Positions 19,526 through 29,092 of a stretch of 45,332 nt of DNA are shown here, piece after piece. The stretch is from Euryarchaeota archaeon TMED192 (GTDB taxonomy: Archaea > Thermoplasmatota > Poseidoniia > Poseidoniales > Thalassarchaeaceae), in NCBI GenBank assembly GCA_002170775.2, contig NHIP02000007.1, forward strand, positions 1 through 45,332. Direction: 5' to 3'. The position numbers and the translations under genes are program-made. The notes below the pieces were generated by a model. That model saw nothing but the letters and a program-made list of their open reading frames with translations. It had not been told where the DNA came from and searched no databases. Numbering within the stretch: position 1 is the stretch's first letter; each line of letters begins with the position of its first letter.

Positions 19526-20627
19526 GTCATACGGGCTGTTGGTGAGACCAATTCTCAGATTCTTTGATTCTGAAAGTGCACATGGAATTAGCCTCTCTTT
19601 GGGGTCTACTGTGGCATCTACTATGGTAGGTCAGAAACTTCTCGGAACACTATACAGAACGCCTTCGCTACCAGTCGACGCCTTCGGGTCCAGATTCAGA
19701 CACCCCGTGGGTCTTGCTGCGGGTTTCGACAAAAAATGCGAGGCACTTTCCCTCTGGCCATCCATCGGCTTCTCATGGACTGAGGCGGGGGGCATCACAT
19801 ACCATCCACAGGAAGGAAATGAGAAACCTAGAATGTTCAGGGCGGACTCTGATCGTGCTCTAGTGAATCGAATGGGATTCAATAATCCTGGGGCTGTCGA
19901 GGCTAGAAAGACCCTACAAAGGACACTTGATTCTGGAAATTGGCCGAGAACGCCGCTTGCTATAAATGTCGGATGTAGCAAGGTTGCTATGACAGACAAC
20001 CAACCCGAAAAGGACTACGTAGCCACATTACAGCAGCTATGGGACTTTGGAGATATTTTTGTGATAAACGTCTCTTCGCCCAATACGCCCGGTTTGAGGG
20101 ACCTGGGTCAAGAACAGCGACTAGCGTCCTTACTTGACGCTATAAACTCCTTTCGTTCAATCCGAGATTCCGATCGTCCAGTCCTGCTCAAGATTTCTCC
20201 AGACTCGCATGACGACGACATTAGGATGATGGTGGATATAGCCTCATCAAGGGGCATAAATGGGTTCGTTGCAGTAAATACCACAGTTGGCAGACCAGAT
20301 CCCACATCCACTCGCTCGAGAAGAGCTTTCAGCGAAGGCGGCGGGCTTTCGGGCAAACCTTTGGCAGATCGTAGCGCCGAGGTCATCCGGATCATACACA
20401 GGCAATCGGGCCCAGAACTCCCGATAGTCGGTGTTGGCGGCATAGATGGCCCAGAAGCCGCATGGAACGCAATCACAAACGGGGCAACATTATTGCAGAT
20501 ATATTCAGCTCTAGTTTTCAATGGGCCGGGGGTAGTGAGGAAGATAGTTCGAGGTTTGAGATCAAGGTTGGATACTGCTGGAATTCAACATATCCATGAG
20601 GCAGTCGGTATGGATGTGAAATTCTAA
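19524..20627 (+). CDS. pyrD: dihydroorotate dehydrogenase, class 2 (quinone) type
   Basis: VRPILRFFDSESAHGISLSL membrane-helix region, HPVGLAAGFDKKCEAL, INVSSPNTPGLRDL with Ser catalytic base; ATG at 19524. Confidence 0.9.
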   Translation: MSYGLLVRPILRFFDSESAHGISLSLGSTVASTMVGQKLLGTLYRTPSLPVDAFGSRFRHPVGLAAGFDKKCEALSLWPSIGFSWTEAGGITYHPQEGNEKPRMFRADSDRALVNRMGFNNPGAVEARKTLQRTLDSGNWPRTPLAINVGCSKVAMTDNQPEKDYVATLQQLWDFGDIFVINVSSPNTPGLRDLGQEQRLASLLDAINSFRSIRDSDRPVLLKISPDSHDDDIRMMVDIASSRGINGFVAVNTTVGRPDPTSTRSRRAFSEGGGLSGKPLADRSAEVIRIIHRQSGPELPIVGVGGIDGPEAAWNAITNGATLLQIYSALVFNGPGVVRKIVRGLRSRLDTAGIQHIHEAVGMDVKF

Positions 20628-20664
20628 AGGTAAGTCTGATGAATGTCGACGGCGACCAACAGTC

Positions 20665-21051
20665 ATGGCCTCTACGCGAGCCTCACGTCTTCTCGTCGTC
20701 GGCCTCCTAATCACAGTACTAGTATTGGCCATGTTAATACAGGCCCAGCCTCTTCCACAGATAACCGTAGATGAACTCGTCGAAAACTCGAACATACACG
20801 AAGGCAAAGAGGTACATGTTCGGGGAATTGTGGTGGAAGGGTCAACATCCGAAAACGGTCTTTTCTTCATTCTGGGCGGGAACGATTACCAGATAGACAT
20901 TGACGTAAGCGGAATTTCAACTCCTGAAGGACTCGTAGAGGGGAGCACAGTTGTCGTACAAGGAAAATTCAGACCAATACCAGGCGGATGGGAAATTGAT
21001 GCTACTCAGGTCCAGACGGGATGTCCTTCCAAGTACGAATCTGATAGTTAA
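20665..21051 (+). CDS. ccmE: CcmE-like cytochrome c maturation protein (OB fold), CxxxY variant
   Basis: N-terminal TM, VRGIVVEGS, STVVVQGKFRPIPGGWEIDATQVQTGCPSKYESDS. Confidence 0.75.
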   Translation: MASTRASRLLVVGLLITVLVLAMLIQAQPLPQITVDELVENSNIHEGKEVHVRGIVVEGSTSENGLFFILGGNDYQIDIDVSGISTPEGLVEGSTVVVQGKFRPIPGGWEIDATQVQTGCPSKYESDS

Positions 21052-21090
21052 CCGTGCATTCTTTCAAATGTAAAGCCACATTTGGATAAC

Positions 21091-21395
21091 TGGGCTAGGG
21101 GGAGTGCTGGCGTGCTCTGTATCACAAATCGTCGATATGGTGACCCGAAGTCTGAGGGCGGCGGAGACGATTTACGGATGTATCATCGGTTGACTAAGAT
21201 GCCTCGCCCCCGAGAGATCGAGGTTTGTGGAGGTCGATTCCGGAGGGAATCGATGACCACACTGCCCGGGAATCAGGTCAGGCGCGGAAGCGAGCAGCCC
21301 GACCGGGGACTCTGGATGCCTCGGGACAGCGGGGCGGAGGAGATCGATGAATTTGCAGACGTGAAAACGACCGTCCACCGATGACGCGCCCACCA
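21091..21395 (+). ncRNA. archaeal signal recognition particle RNA (7S RNA)
   Basis: Helix-8 signature AATCAGGTCAGGCGCGGAAGCGAGCAGCCCGACC (GGAA tetraloop, asymmetric loop); 5' TGGGCTAGGGGG can pair with 3' CGCGCCCACC; Alu-domain-like 5' part. Ends approximate. Confidence 0.93.
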
Positions 21396-21464
21396 ACTTC
21401 AATCCTGACTGCTATCTAAGCACCCGGATAGTTCCAACGCATTGCAACTACAGTATGAGTCATT

Positions 21465-21947
21465 TTACAGCCTTAGAGAAGTCGAGTCGATCCCACCCAT
21501 CTGACACACTACTCTGAAGTGTTCTTCCTCTACAGGCTGAACGGAGAGCCGCTGGCCCCTAGCTAGAAGAGCCATACCCTCAAGATCTCCATTTTGTCGT
21601 AGCGCGTCGAGAGGAACAGCCTCCATCTCTATGACAGGAGCTATGTCGACCATGAACCATCTTGGCGACTCTGGGCTTGATTTTTCATCCATATATTTTG
21701 AATTAGGATCCCATGAGGTATGATCGGGATATCCTTCCCTAACCACTTTCGCAACTCCCGCAACATGTGGGGGCTTGCAGTTAGAATGGTAATATAGAAT
21801 CAAATCACCTTTTTTCATTGAGTCCCTCATGAAATTCCTAGCTTGATAATTTCTCACACCATCCCAATGGGTTTCGCCATCTTCCACTAGTTTACTCCAA
21901 GGATAAACGTCCAATTCACTCTTCATCAACCAAACTGCCATCACCAC
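21465..21947 (-). CDS. EVE domain-containing protein (PUA-like)
   Basis: MAVWLMKSELDVYPWSKL, WDGVRNYQARNFMRDSMKKGDLILYYHSNCKPPHVAGVAKVVREGYPD. Confidence 0.92.
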   Translation of the reverse strand: MVMAVWLMKSELDVYPWSKLVEDGETHWDGVRNYQARNFMRDSMKKGDLILYYHSNCKPPHVAGVAKVVREGYPDHTSWDPNSKYMDEKSSPESPRWFMVDIAPVIEMEAVPLDALRQNGDLEGMALLARGQRLSVQPVEEEHFRVVCQMGGIDSTSLRL

Positions 21948-24916
21948 GCCTCCTTAGCCTCATATACTGGTATCTGAGGCTCATTATCGCCCGATTTAGA
22001 ACGCCTGCCAGACATCTTCAGTATCATAGAATTAGATCCTCCTGTGAGCGGTATGCCGGATTTAACCAAAAACGAGTACATAGCGGGAAGCAGGAGAAGT
22101 GCCGAAAGGGCTGCAACTACCAGTAGGATGATTATGACTGTAATAAACGGCTTGATTGCAGGTATGGGTATCAGGTATGCGCAGGTCATGCCCGCAGCGG
22201 TTACTATTGTCGCTTCGAAAAGGCTCAAACCGGTGCTTGCACATGATGCTTCTATAGCTTCAATACTCCCGCCCAATTTTTTAACTCGATTGGCAATATG
22301 TATGGAAAAGTCTACGCCGACGCCAACAAGTATCGAACCTATCATTACAGTAACCAGGGATAGGGATACTTCTCCAGAATCCATGACTAGCCACTGCATG
22401 CCAACCGTGAATCCCACTGGAACCGTAGTGAGTAATGCGAATCTTAAATCTCTGAATACTAACCCCAGTGTAATCACTGTAAACAGCAGGGCGAAACCTA
22501 AGGAATCCCATTGGGATCCTACAATTAGCTCATTCACCTCAATCGTTATGGATGCAACGCCAACAAGGGGTGTTGATGTCAATGCCCCTGACGTGTCTTG
22601 ACTAGCATAGAGATCGATCTGGTCTGTTGCTGACTTCGTACGCTTGACGTCCATGAACGGCATATCAATGTAGATAAGGCTAGATTGGAAATCTGGAGCG
22701 ATGAAGAATTCCCTCATCTCTAATGACAAACTGTTGTAGAAAACGTAGATTAGGAAATTTTGTGCTTGAACGCCACCGGCTTCCTGCGCGTCTAGGAGGT
22801 CTAGTGCACCCCAGAATGATACATTTCCGTTTCGGCTATTATTGAACAGTATATCCGAAACCTGGTCAACAGGCTCATTAATCGGGTCAGGAAGAGGAAG
22901 ATCGTCTATTGCTTCATCAATTGGTGTACCAGAGACATTGATACCAACTGCTATGGCCTTCATTAGGAAAACCACTGATAACGCAGTTGTGCTTTCCACA
23001 AGATTACATTTGGACTCCAATTCCTCCATCCCTTCGAGGTTGGCATAAGGATCTCCAAGTAGTACTGGGTCGCTGAATAATGATGGATTCGCGGATATAT
23101 CGGCTTCTACGAGTAGGAAGCCGGGTTGGCCGCCTTCGAATTCGTCAGAGTATGTCCCTAGCTTCACAACTGCATCAACAGTTTGTGGAGCCATCTCGAG
23201 TAAATCGATATTTTCTTCCACATTGGTCCTACTGTACCCTGCTGATATGAGGACGAATACCAAGAACACTGTAAGTGTAATTTTACTCCACTTAGTCGGC
23301 ACACCAACGCTCGCGGTGAATATCCTGGGAGGAGGATGTGAGGGTTTCTTCAAGTCCAAAATCATCGTCAAATTCGGGACCATTAGCATCGTCATGATGT
23401 AAACTATCACTATGCCCATAGCAAGACACCAACCCACTGTTTGAATGGGGGCCATGGGGGTGAAAGTTAGGGATATGAATCCAATTATCGTAGTTATCGC
23501 GGAGAGTAAAACCGCCCGTCCAGTGGAGTCAAGCGCCGTCTTGATTTTTTCCCTAGGTGTACCTTTAGATTCAGCATAACTGTTGGTTATGTGTAATCCG
23601 TATGAGACTCCTAGAGCTAACACTATCGGACCTACAATAATCACCGTCATCGTAACCTCATAATTCGTGAACCCGATTACCCCCATCGTAATGAATACAG
23701 AACATAGTGTAGGGAGGCCGGATATTATCACCACCTTCACGCCCTGCACGAAGCGGATCCTTCCCGTCTGAAGTAGGTCGCAGTGGAAGAAGAATAAGGA
23801 TAGAGCAACAGCAATTCCCCCTACCGGGAAAACCTGCCAGAATAATTTGAATGACTCTTCAGTAACGGCATTTGTCAGTGGAACAGGACCAGTCAAGGTC
23901 ATCTTAAGATTGAGGCATCTTTCACCATCCGTTGAATTTGCGTCCTCGATACAATCAGACTCGTCACTATTCCAATTATTTGCGTTCGCAATGTCGGATA
24001 TTATGCCCTGGGTCCTTTCAATGAGTTCAGACACAGAGGAGTCAGGAACTCCATCTCCATCTCTATCGACATCATCAGCGACGCCTATGATGATTACAGC
24101 TCGATTCCAATAGCCTGCCTTTTCCGCTTCTTTTATTCCATCCCCATTGGAATCTCTGCCCACGTCACGAACTAGTTTGTCAAGGGCGTTTTGAGGCATT
24201 TCATCTAGAATCTGATCAACTCTCTGTTGCTCATCAGGTATGTCGTAATTACCCAGAAAATCTTCATTTTGGGATAATGTGGCATTTATTGATTCTGCAA
24301 GCTCTTCATTGCCTATTGCGGTAGCTATGCCTGATCCAAAAGAACTTATGACGCGACCTGCACTAGAATTGACCTCCTTTACAACTGTAGATATTGATAA
24401 TGCGTAGATGATATCGTCGCTCTGTCCATTATCATCCCTGTGCGTATTTAGGCCACGTTCTACACGATCCATTTCTTCCAGTATCCGAACAGTTGTAATG
24501 TTGTAATCTTCGGATTCAACATATATTATCATCACATTCGTGGTCCATGTTTCTTCAACTCTGTACAGATTCTGACTAACATCCGAACCCTGTGGCAAGT
24601 AAACTTCCAAGTCGCCGTTGACATTCATCGACGCGTCTTCATTACACCATGAGGGGCTGTAACCATCCCTACAATCATTGATACCTGAGTGCATTATGAA
24701 AAAACCAGTAACGATTAGACACAGTACAACGGTTACTATCGGGGCTTTAATGAGAATGTCACTCGTATCTATCCCGCTAATACCCTTTATCGATTTGATC
24801 GACTTTGTCCTTCGAAACGACCCAGCTTTTTCTGAAACACCTTCCAACGCTTTTTTCGCGCGCTGGAGGGCCTCGCGAGTCGCCATGACTAATGAGCGTG
24901 GCAGTAACTGCTTCAA
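21941..24916 (-). CDS. RND/MMPL superfamily transporter
   Basis: 991 aa, two TM blocks each with large ectodomain; GVSYGLHITNSYAESKGTPREKIKTALDSTGRAVLLSAITTIIGF and GVGVDFSIHIANRVKKLGG. Confidence 0.88.
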   Translation of the reverse strand: MKQLLPRSLVMATREALQRAKKALEGVSEKAGSFRRTKSIKSIKGISGIDTSDILIKAPIVTVVLCLIVTGFFIMHSGINDCRDGYSPSWCNEDASMNVNGDLEVYLPQGSDVSQNLYRVEETWTTNVMIIYVESEDYNITTVRILEEMDRVERGLNTHRDDNGQSDDIIYALSISTVVKEVNSSAGRVISSFGSGIATAIGNEELAESINATLSQNEDFLGNYDIPDEQQRVDQILDEMPQNALDKLVRDVGRDSNGDGIKEAEKAGYWNRAVIIIGVADDVDRDGDGVPDSSVSELIERTQGIISDIANANNWNSDESDCIEDANSTDGERCLNLKMTLTGPVPLTNAVTEESFKLFWQVFPVGGIAVALSLFFFHCDLLQTGRIRFVQGVKVVIISGLPTLCSVFITMGVIGFTNYEVTMTVIIVGPIVLALGVSYGLHITNSYAESKGTPREKIKTALDSTGRAVLLSAITTIIGFISLTFTPMAPIQTVGWCLAMGIVIVYIMTMLMVPNLTMILDLKKPSHPPPRIFTASVGVPTKWSKITLTVFLVFVLISAGYSRTNVEENIDLLEMAPQTVDAVVKLGTYSDEFEGGQPGFLLVEADISANPSLFSDPVLLGDPYANLEGMEELESKCNLVESTTALSVVFLMKAIAVGINVSGTPIDEAIDDLPLPDPINEPVDQVSDILFNNSRNGNVSFWGALDLLDAQEAGGVQAQNFLIYVFYNSLSLEMREFFIAPDFQSSLIYIDMPFMDVKRTKSATDQIDLYASQDTSGALTSTPLVGVASITIEVNELIVGSQWDSLGFALLFTVITLGLVFRDLRFALLTTVPVGFTVGMQWLVMDSGEVSLSLVTVMIGSILVGVGVDFSIHIANRVKKLGGSIEAIEASCASTGLSLFEATIVTAAGMTCAYLIPIPAIKPFITVIIILLVVAALSALLLLPAMYSFLVKSGIPLTGGSNSMILKMSGRRSKSGDNEPQIPVYEAKEAW

Positions 24917-25005
24917 TACGACGGATGTTTTGGGTATCTTTACGGGTTAAAGACGATGAATGACAATCGTCAAGTGCACTGCACTAGGCCCGAGGGTGAA
25001 GAAAT

Positions 25006-27459
25006 ATGGGTGAGACGCGGTTCGAAGACAAAAGATGGTCTGTGGACCTCGAGCACAAAATACTAGATCAGATCGACGAATCTTCCTTAAAATCCCAATA
25101 CTCCTTCAATCCGTCTTCTGAACGGGAGATATTCGTAATTGACACCCCACCGCCTTATCCGAGTGGCACATGGCACATCGGCGCGGTCGCACAATACAGC
25201 ATGATAGACGTAATCGCGAGAAGTCAAAGGCTCCTTGGCAAAGAAGTGTATTTCCCATGGGGGGTCGATAGGAATGGCATCAATATCGAATTTACAGTTG
25301 AGCGAAAACATAACCGCAAGATGCGCACTTTCGATCGTGCCGATTTTATAGCCGAATGCAGGGATACCATAGATGAATACACAAACGCAATGCGGAAAAC
25401 TGCGAGAAGAGTCGGACTTTCGTGTGATTTCGATACACAGTACCTAACAGATTCACCGGAGTATAGGTCCGTAACTCAATCCATCTTTGTAGAATTGTTA
25501 TTGAAAGGAGATATCGTAGAGGATCTAAGGCCCAATCTCTATGATCCAGTCGAGGGGACAACGATAGCCGATGCGGAGGTTACGAGAGTATCTAGAGCAA
25601 CCAAGTTGGTCCACGTCAAATGGTCTACAGAAGACGGTCAGAAAGTCATCATATCAACTACAAGACCCGAATTAATCTGCGCTTGTGGTGTTGTTTTAGT
25701 CCATCCTGAGGACAATAGGTATACGGATTTGGTCGGTAAGAGAATTTCTCTTCCCATGCCTGTGAAAGGAAGAGCAGAATCAGTAGAAATTATAGCACAT
25801 CCTTCTGTAAAAATGGACTTCGGATCTGGTGTTCTTATGGTGTGTAGTTATGGTGATCAAAATGACGTATCTGTTTTCAGGGAACTAGGCCTAGAACCCC
25901 ATCAAGCCATCGATTTAGAAGGTAAAATGACAGATATTGCCGGCCCTCTTTCTGGAATGAGTGTGTTGGAAGCTAGAAGTGAGGCCGTGAAATTTCTTGA
26001 GAGTGAAAATAAAATCGATTCCATTGAAGAACGAGATCAGGAGATACCGGTTAGTGAGAGAGGCGGCAACCCTATCGAAATTATACTATTGAAAGAATGG
26101 TATGTGAAGCAAGTAGGGATACAAGAACGGCTTGAGGAACTGGTCGATAGAGTACGCTTTATTCCGGAGCGTAACAAGCAGTTACTACTGGATTGGATGC
26201 AAAACATAAGCATAGATTGGCCAATCAGCAGGAGGCGGTGGTATCACACCGAGATTCCCATATGGTATTCCAGAGACGGCGAGACAATTGTGGTCCCTCC
26301 AAGAGGCACATATGTGAGGCCATGGTGTGAAAGCCCTCCGCCAGGTTCTATTGCCATAAATCGATCAACTAGAGAGGAACTCGGGAAATACGATGAACTC
26401 GATCTTGGAGAACTTTCTGGTGAGGGCAAGGTCTTTGATACATGGATGGACTCTTCTAATTCGAATTTATTTGTTTCTGGATATGGAGGGGACGATTCTA
26501 ATTTCAAGAAAGGCTTTCCTACTGCGCTAAGACCGCAAGGGAAGGAAATCGTTAGAACTTGGCTTTATTATACGATGCTAAAGAGCGCTCATCTTCTGGA
26601 CTCTCCGGCATTTCAGACCGTTTGGATCGACGGACTTGGAATGGATCCATGGGGGAGAAAGATGTCAAAATCTTGGGGCAATGGGATAGATGCAGATTCA
26701 GTCTTAGATTGTGGCCTTGGTGGAAGAACAGGGTCATGGCAGATAAGAGGCCCCGATGGGAAATCAGTCAAACTAAAGGCAAACAAGATAGGTTCTGAGT
26801 GTTTCAGGCTCTGGAAAGCAGCTGAGGCACAAGTCGGGGACGATTTTCACATTAACCCGGAAGAAATAGAATCAAAATATTTCGGTGTGCTAACTAAGAT
26901 TTACAATGTTGCACGGTTTGCAAGCCAGTTCAATCCACCTGAAACCATGCCCTCTAAGATAACTAATGCTGACATGTGGATACTTTCGGAATATGACGGT
27001 ATGAGGGAAAGTAGTGAAAGGCATTGGTCAGAAATCGACATATACTCCGCTACACAAGCGGTAAAGACATTTCTTACCGGAGTATTCCCCAGTCATTGGA
27101 TGGAAATGGCGAAGAGCCGACTCTACGACGGTGACCCCAGTGCAGCATGGACACTGCATGCGGTACTCTCAGGTTCTCTTGCTATACTCTCCCCCGTATG
27201 TCCTTTGTTCTGCCACCACCTTTCTAGCGTGTTGTACGGCAATAGTACCATGTATGAAAGTGAATATCCACGATCACCAGGGGTCTCCATTAATTCTTGT
27301 GATTTAGTCACGAAATCGATGGTACAGTTTAATGCCGAGATATGGAGGACTAAGAAGGAAAGGAACCTATCTCTAAAGGCTCCTCTCGAAGGAATTTCTA
27401 TACCTGTAGAATTATTAGACTATGCCACTGATCTTCAGAAGATGCATTCTCTTGTCTAA
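25006..27459 (+). CDS. valS: valyl-tRNA synthetase (class I)
   Basis: IDTPPPYPSGTWHIG (HIGH), editing domain ISTTRPELICACGVVLVHPEDNRYTDLVGK, DFGSGVLMVCSYGDQNDV, KMSKSWGN. Confidence 0.85.
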   Translation: MGETRFEDKRWSVDLEHKILDQIDESSLKSQYSFNPSSEREIFVIDTPPPYPSGTWHIGAVAQYSMIDVIARSQRLLGKEVYFPWGVDRNGINIEFTVERKHNRKMRTFDRADFIAECRDTIDEYTNAMRKTARRVGLSCDFDTQYLTDSPEYRSVTQSIFVELLLKGDIVEDLRPNLYDPVEGTTIADAEVTRVSRATKLVHVKWSTEDGQKVIISTTRPELICACGVVLVHPEDNRYTDLVGKRISLPMPVKGRAESVEIIAHPSVKMDFGSGVLMVCSYGDQNDVSVFRELGLEPHQAIDLEGKMTDIAGPLSGMSVLEARSEAVKFLESENKIDSIEERDQEIPVSERGGNPIEIILLKEWYVKQVGIQERLEELVDRVRFIPERNKQLLLDWMQNISIDWPISRRRWYHTEIPIWYSRDGETIVVPPRGTYVRPWCESPPPGSIAINRSTREELGKYDELDLGELSGEGKVFDTWMDSSNSNLFVSGYGGDDSNFKKGFPTALRPQGKEIVRTWLYYTMLKSAHLLDSPAFQTVWIDGLGMDPWGRKMSKSWGNGIDADSVLDCGLGGRTGSWQIRGPDGKSVKLKANKIGSECFRLWKAAEAQVGDDFHINPEEIESKYFGVLTKIYNVARFASQFNPPETMPSKITNADMWILSEYDGMRESSERHWSEIDIYSATQAVKTFLTGVFPSHWMEMAKSRLYDGDPSAAWTLHAVLSGSLAILSPVCPLFCHHLSSVLYGNSTMYESEYPRSPGVSINSCDLVTKSMVQFNAEIWRTKKERNLSLKAPLEGISIPVELLDYATDLQKMHSLV

Positions 27460-28415
27460 GACTCAAATTCGGACAAGATGAGGTTCACAATTTCCATCCC
27501 TATCCGTTTCTGAGATTCCGATGTAGCGGCTCCGATGTGAGGAGTCGAAATCACATTAGGGTGAGAGGATAGTTCAGGATTCCCCTCTGGTTCATTTTCG
27601 AAAACATCTAGTCCAAGGCTTCTGATATGACCTGATTTTAGCATTTTGTGTGCATCTGCCTCATCCAATATGCCACCCCTCGCACAATTCACAATATGTC
27701 TCCCACAAACTATCCCGTCAGGGGAAATTTCCGGCATAAGTTGAATCAAATCATAATTCACCATTCCGCGTGTCGATTCAGTCAATGCGCAATGTATGCT
27801 TATGTGTGTACAAGAAGAGAAGAGAGACTCTACGGAGTCGTGTTTAACCACATCAGAGTTCTTTGTGGGATCATCTTTGAGAAACGGGTCGAAAACATGC
27901 ACACTCATCCCTAATGCCTTAGCCACTATCGCAACTCCTCTCGAAATCCTACCGTAGCCAACCAGCCCCAAATTCTTACCAGATAATTCAGTTCCAGTCG
28001 AACTTTTTTTTGCCCATATCGTGGACCGCATCTCCCTATCTGCACGTGAGATATTTCTAACTCCAGCTAGAAGGTGGCCGATGGTGAACTCTACCACTGC
28101 CATGGTGGAGGCTGTAGGTGTATTCTTCACCAATACACCCAATTCTGAGGCCTTTTTCAAATCGATATTGTCCAACCCAACTCCGGCTCTAATTATTAGA
28201 TGAATGTGCGACTCCGGGGATATATTCGCAGCAAGTACCTCAGAATCTATTTTCGTAGCAGACCTGATGATTATGACATCATATCCTGATATCGCTCCTC
28301 TTAGCAGCTCGTCTCTTTCGAAGTGTATCAAATCCACATGATGCCCTTTCTCCTGAAGTATTTTCACGCATTCCGAATCAAGACCGTCCGTAGCGAGTAT
28401 CCTTGCCATGACCAT
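27456..28415 (-). CDS. serA: D-3-phosphoglycerate dehydrogenase-like, lacking C-terminal ACT domain
   Basis: IIRSATKIDSEVL, IIRAGVGLDNIDLKKASELGVLVKNTPTAST, LGLVGYGRISRGVA, LGLDVFENEP, STPHIGAAT. Confidence 0.85.
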   Translation of the reverse strand: MVMARILATDGLDSECVKILQEKGHHVDLIHFERDELLRGAISGYDVIIIRSATKIDSEVLAANISPESHIHLIIRAGVGLDNIDLKKASELGVLVKNTPTASTMAVVEFTIGHLLAGVRNISRADREMRSTIWAKKSSTGTELSGKNLGLVGYGRISRGVAIVAKALGMSVHVFDPFLKDDPTKNSDVVKHDSVESLFSSCTHISIHCALTESTRGMVNYDLIQLMPEISPDGIVCGRHIVNCARGGILDEADAHKMLKSGHIRSLGLDVFENEPEGNPELSSHPNVISTPHIGAATSESQKRIGMEIVNLILSEFES

Positions 28416-28483
28416 GTTCCTGTGTAAGAGTCAGTTATTGTTGCCCTCGACATATTGATTTATCAGTCGCTCCAGCAACTATC

Positions 28484-29092
28484 ATGACCTTCCAATTGCC
28501 AGACCTTGATTACGCATACGACGCCTTAGAACCCCACCTCGATGCCTTGACTATGGAGATACATCATTCTAAGCATCATGCAGGTTACACTACCAAGTTG
28601 AACGCAGCCATCGCCGGGACTGAATTAGAGGGCTCTAGTATTGAGCACATACTATCTGCATGCGCTGATTCTCCCGGTATCAGGAATAATGGTGGCGGAT
28701 ATTGGAATCATTGCTTTTTCTGGGAGTCGATGAGCCCGGGCAGTACACTAGAAGGACCTTCTGGCCATCTTTCTGAAGCTCTAGATTCTGCATTCGGATC
28801 CTTTGATGAGTTCAAGTCGGAATTCAAGAAAGCAGCACTTACCAGGTTTGGATCCGGGTGGGCATGGCTTTGCAAGGGAGATAATGGCCTAAGCATCTGT
28901 AGTACACCAAATCAGGACAACCCTCTGATGAATATAGGTGGATGTGGGGATTCCCCTATCCTGGGAATAGATGTGTGGGAGCATGCATATTACAAGAAAT
29001 TCGGCCCCGGTCGTGGCGATTACATCGATGCTTGGTGGAATGTCGTGAATTGGGCCGTAATCGAGGATAGGTTCAACTCAGCATCCCAGTGA
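28484..29092 (+). CDS. sod: superoxide dismutase (Fe/Mn)
   Basis: LPDLDYAYDALEPHLDALTMEIHHSKHHAGY, GSGWAWL, DVWEHAYYKKFGPGRGDYIDAWWNVVNW. Confidence 0.96.
   Translation: MTFQLPDLDYAYDALEPHLDALTMEIHHSKHHAGYTTKLNAAIAGTELEGSSIEHILSACADSPGIRNNGGGYWNHCFFWESMSPGSTLEGPSGHLSEALDSAFGSFDEFKSEFKKAALTRFGSGWAWLCKGDNGLSICSTPNQDNPLMNIGGCGDSPILGIDVWEHAYYKKFGPGRGDYIDAWWNVVNWAVIEDRFNSASQ

Noticed and set aside
19523-19526. Divergent genes sharing CATG start codons (also 31330-31333)
   Set aside because: Most likely ORF-track over-extension; plausible internal starts exist at 19465 and 31245, so not claimed as a real overlap.
21082-21384. 100-aa ORF on + strand
   Set aside because: Coincides with the SRP RNA; composition reflects RNA structure rather than coding.
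22044-22601. 185-aa ORF antisense to the RND transporter
   Set aside because: Shadow of conserved MMPL coding sequence; no recognisable domain.
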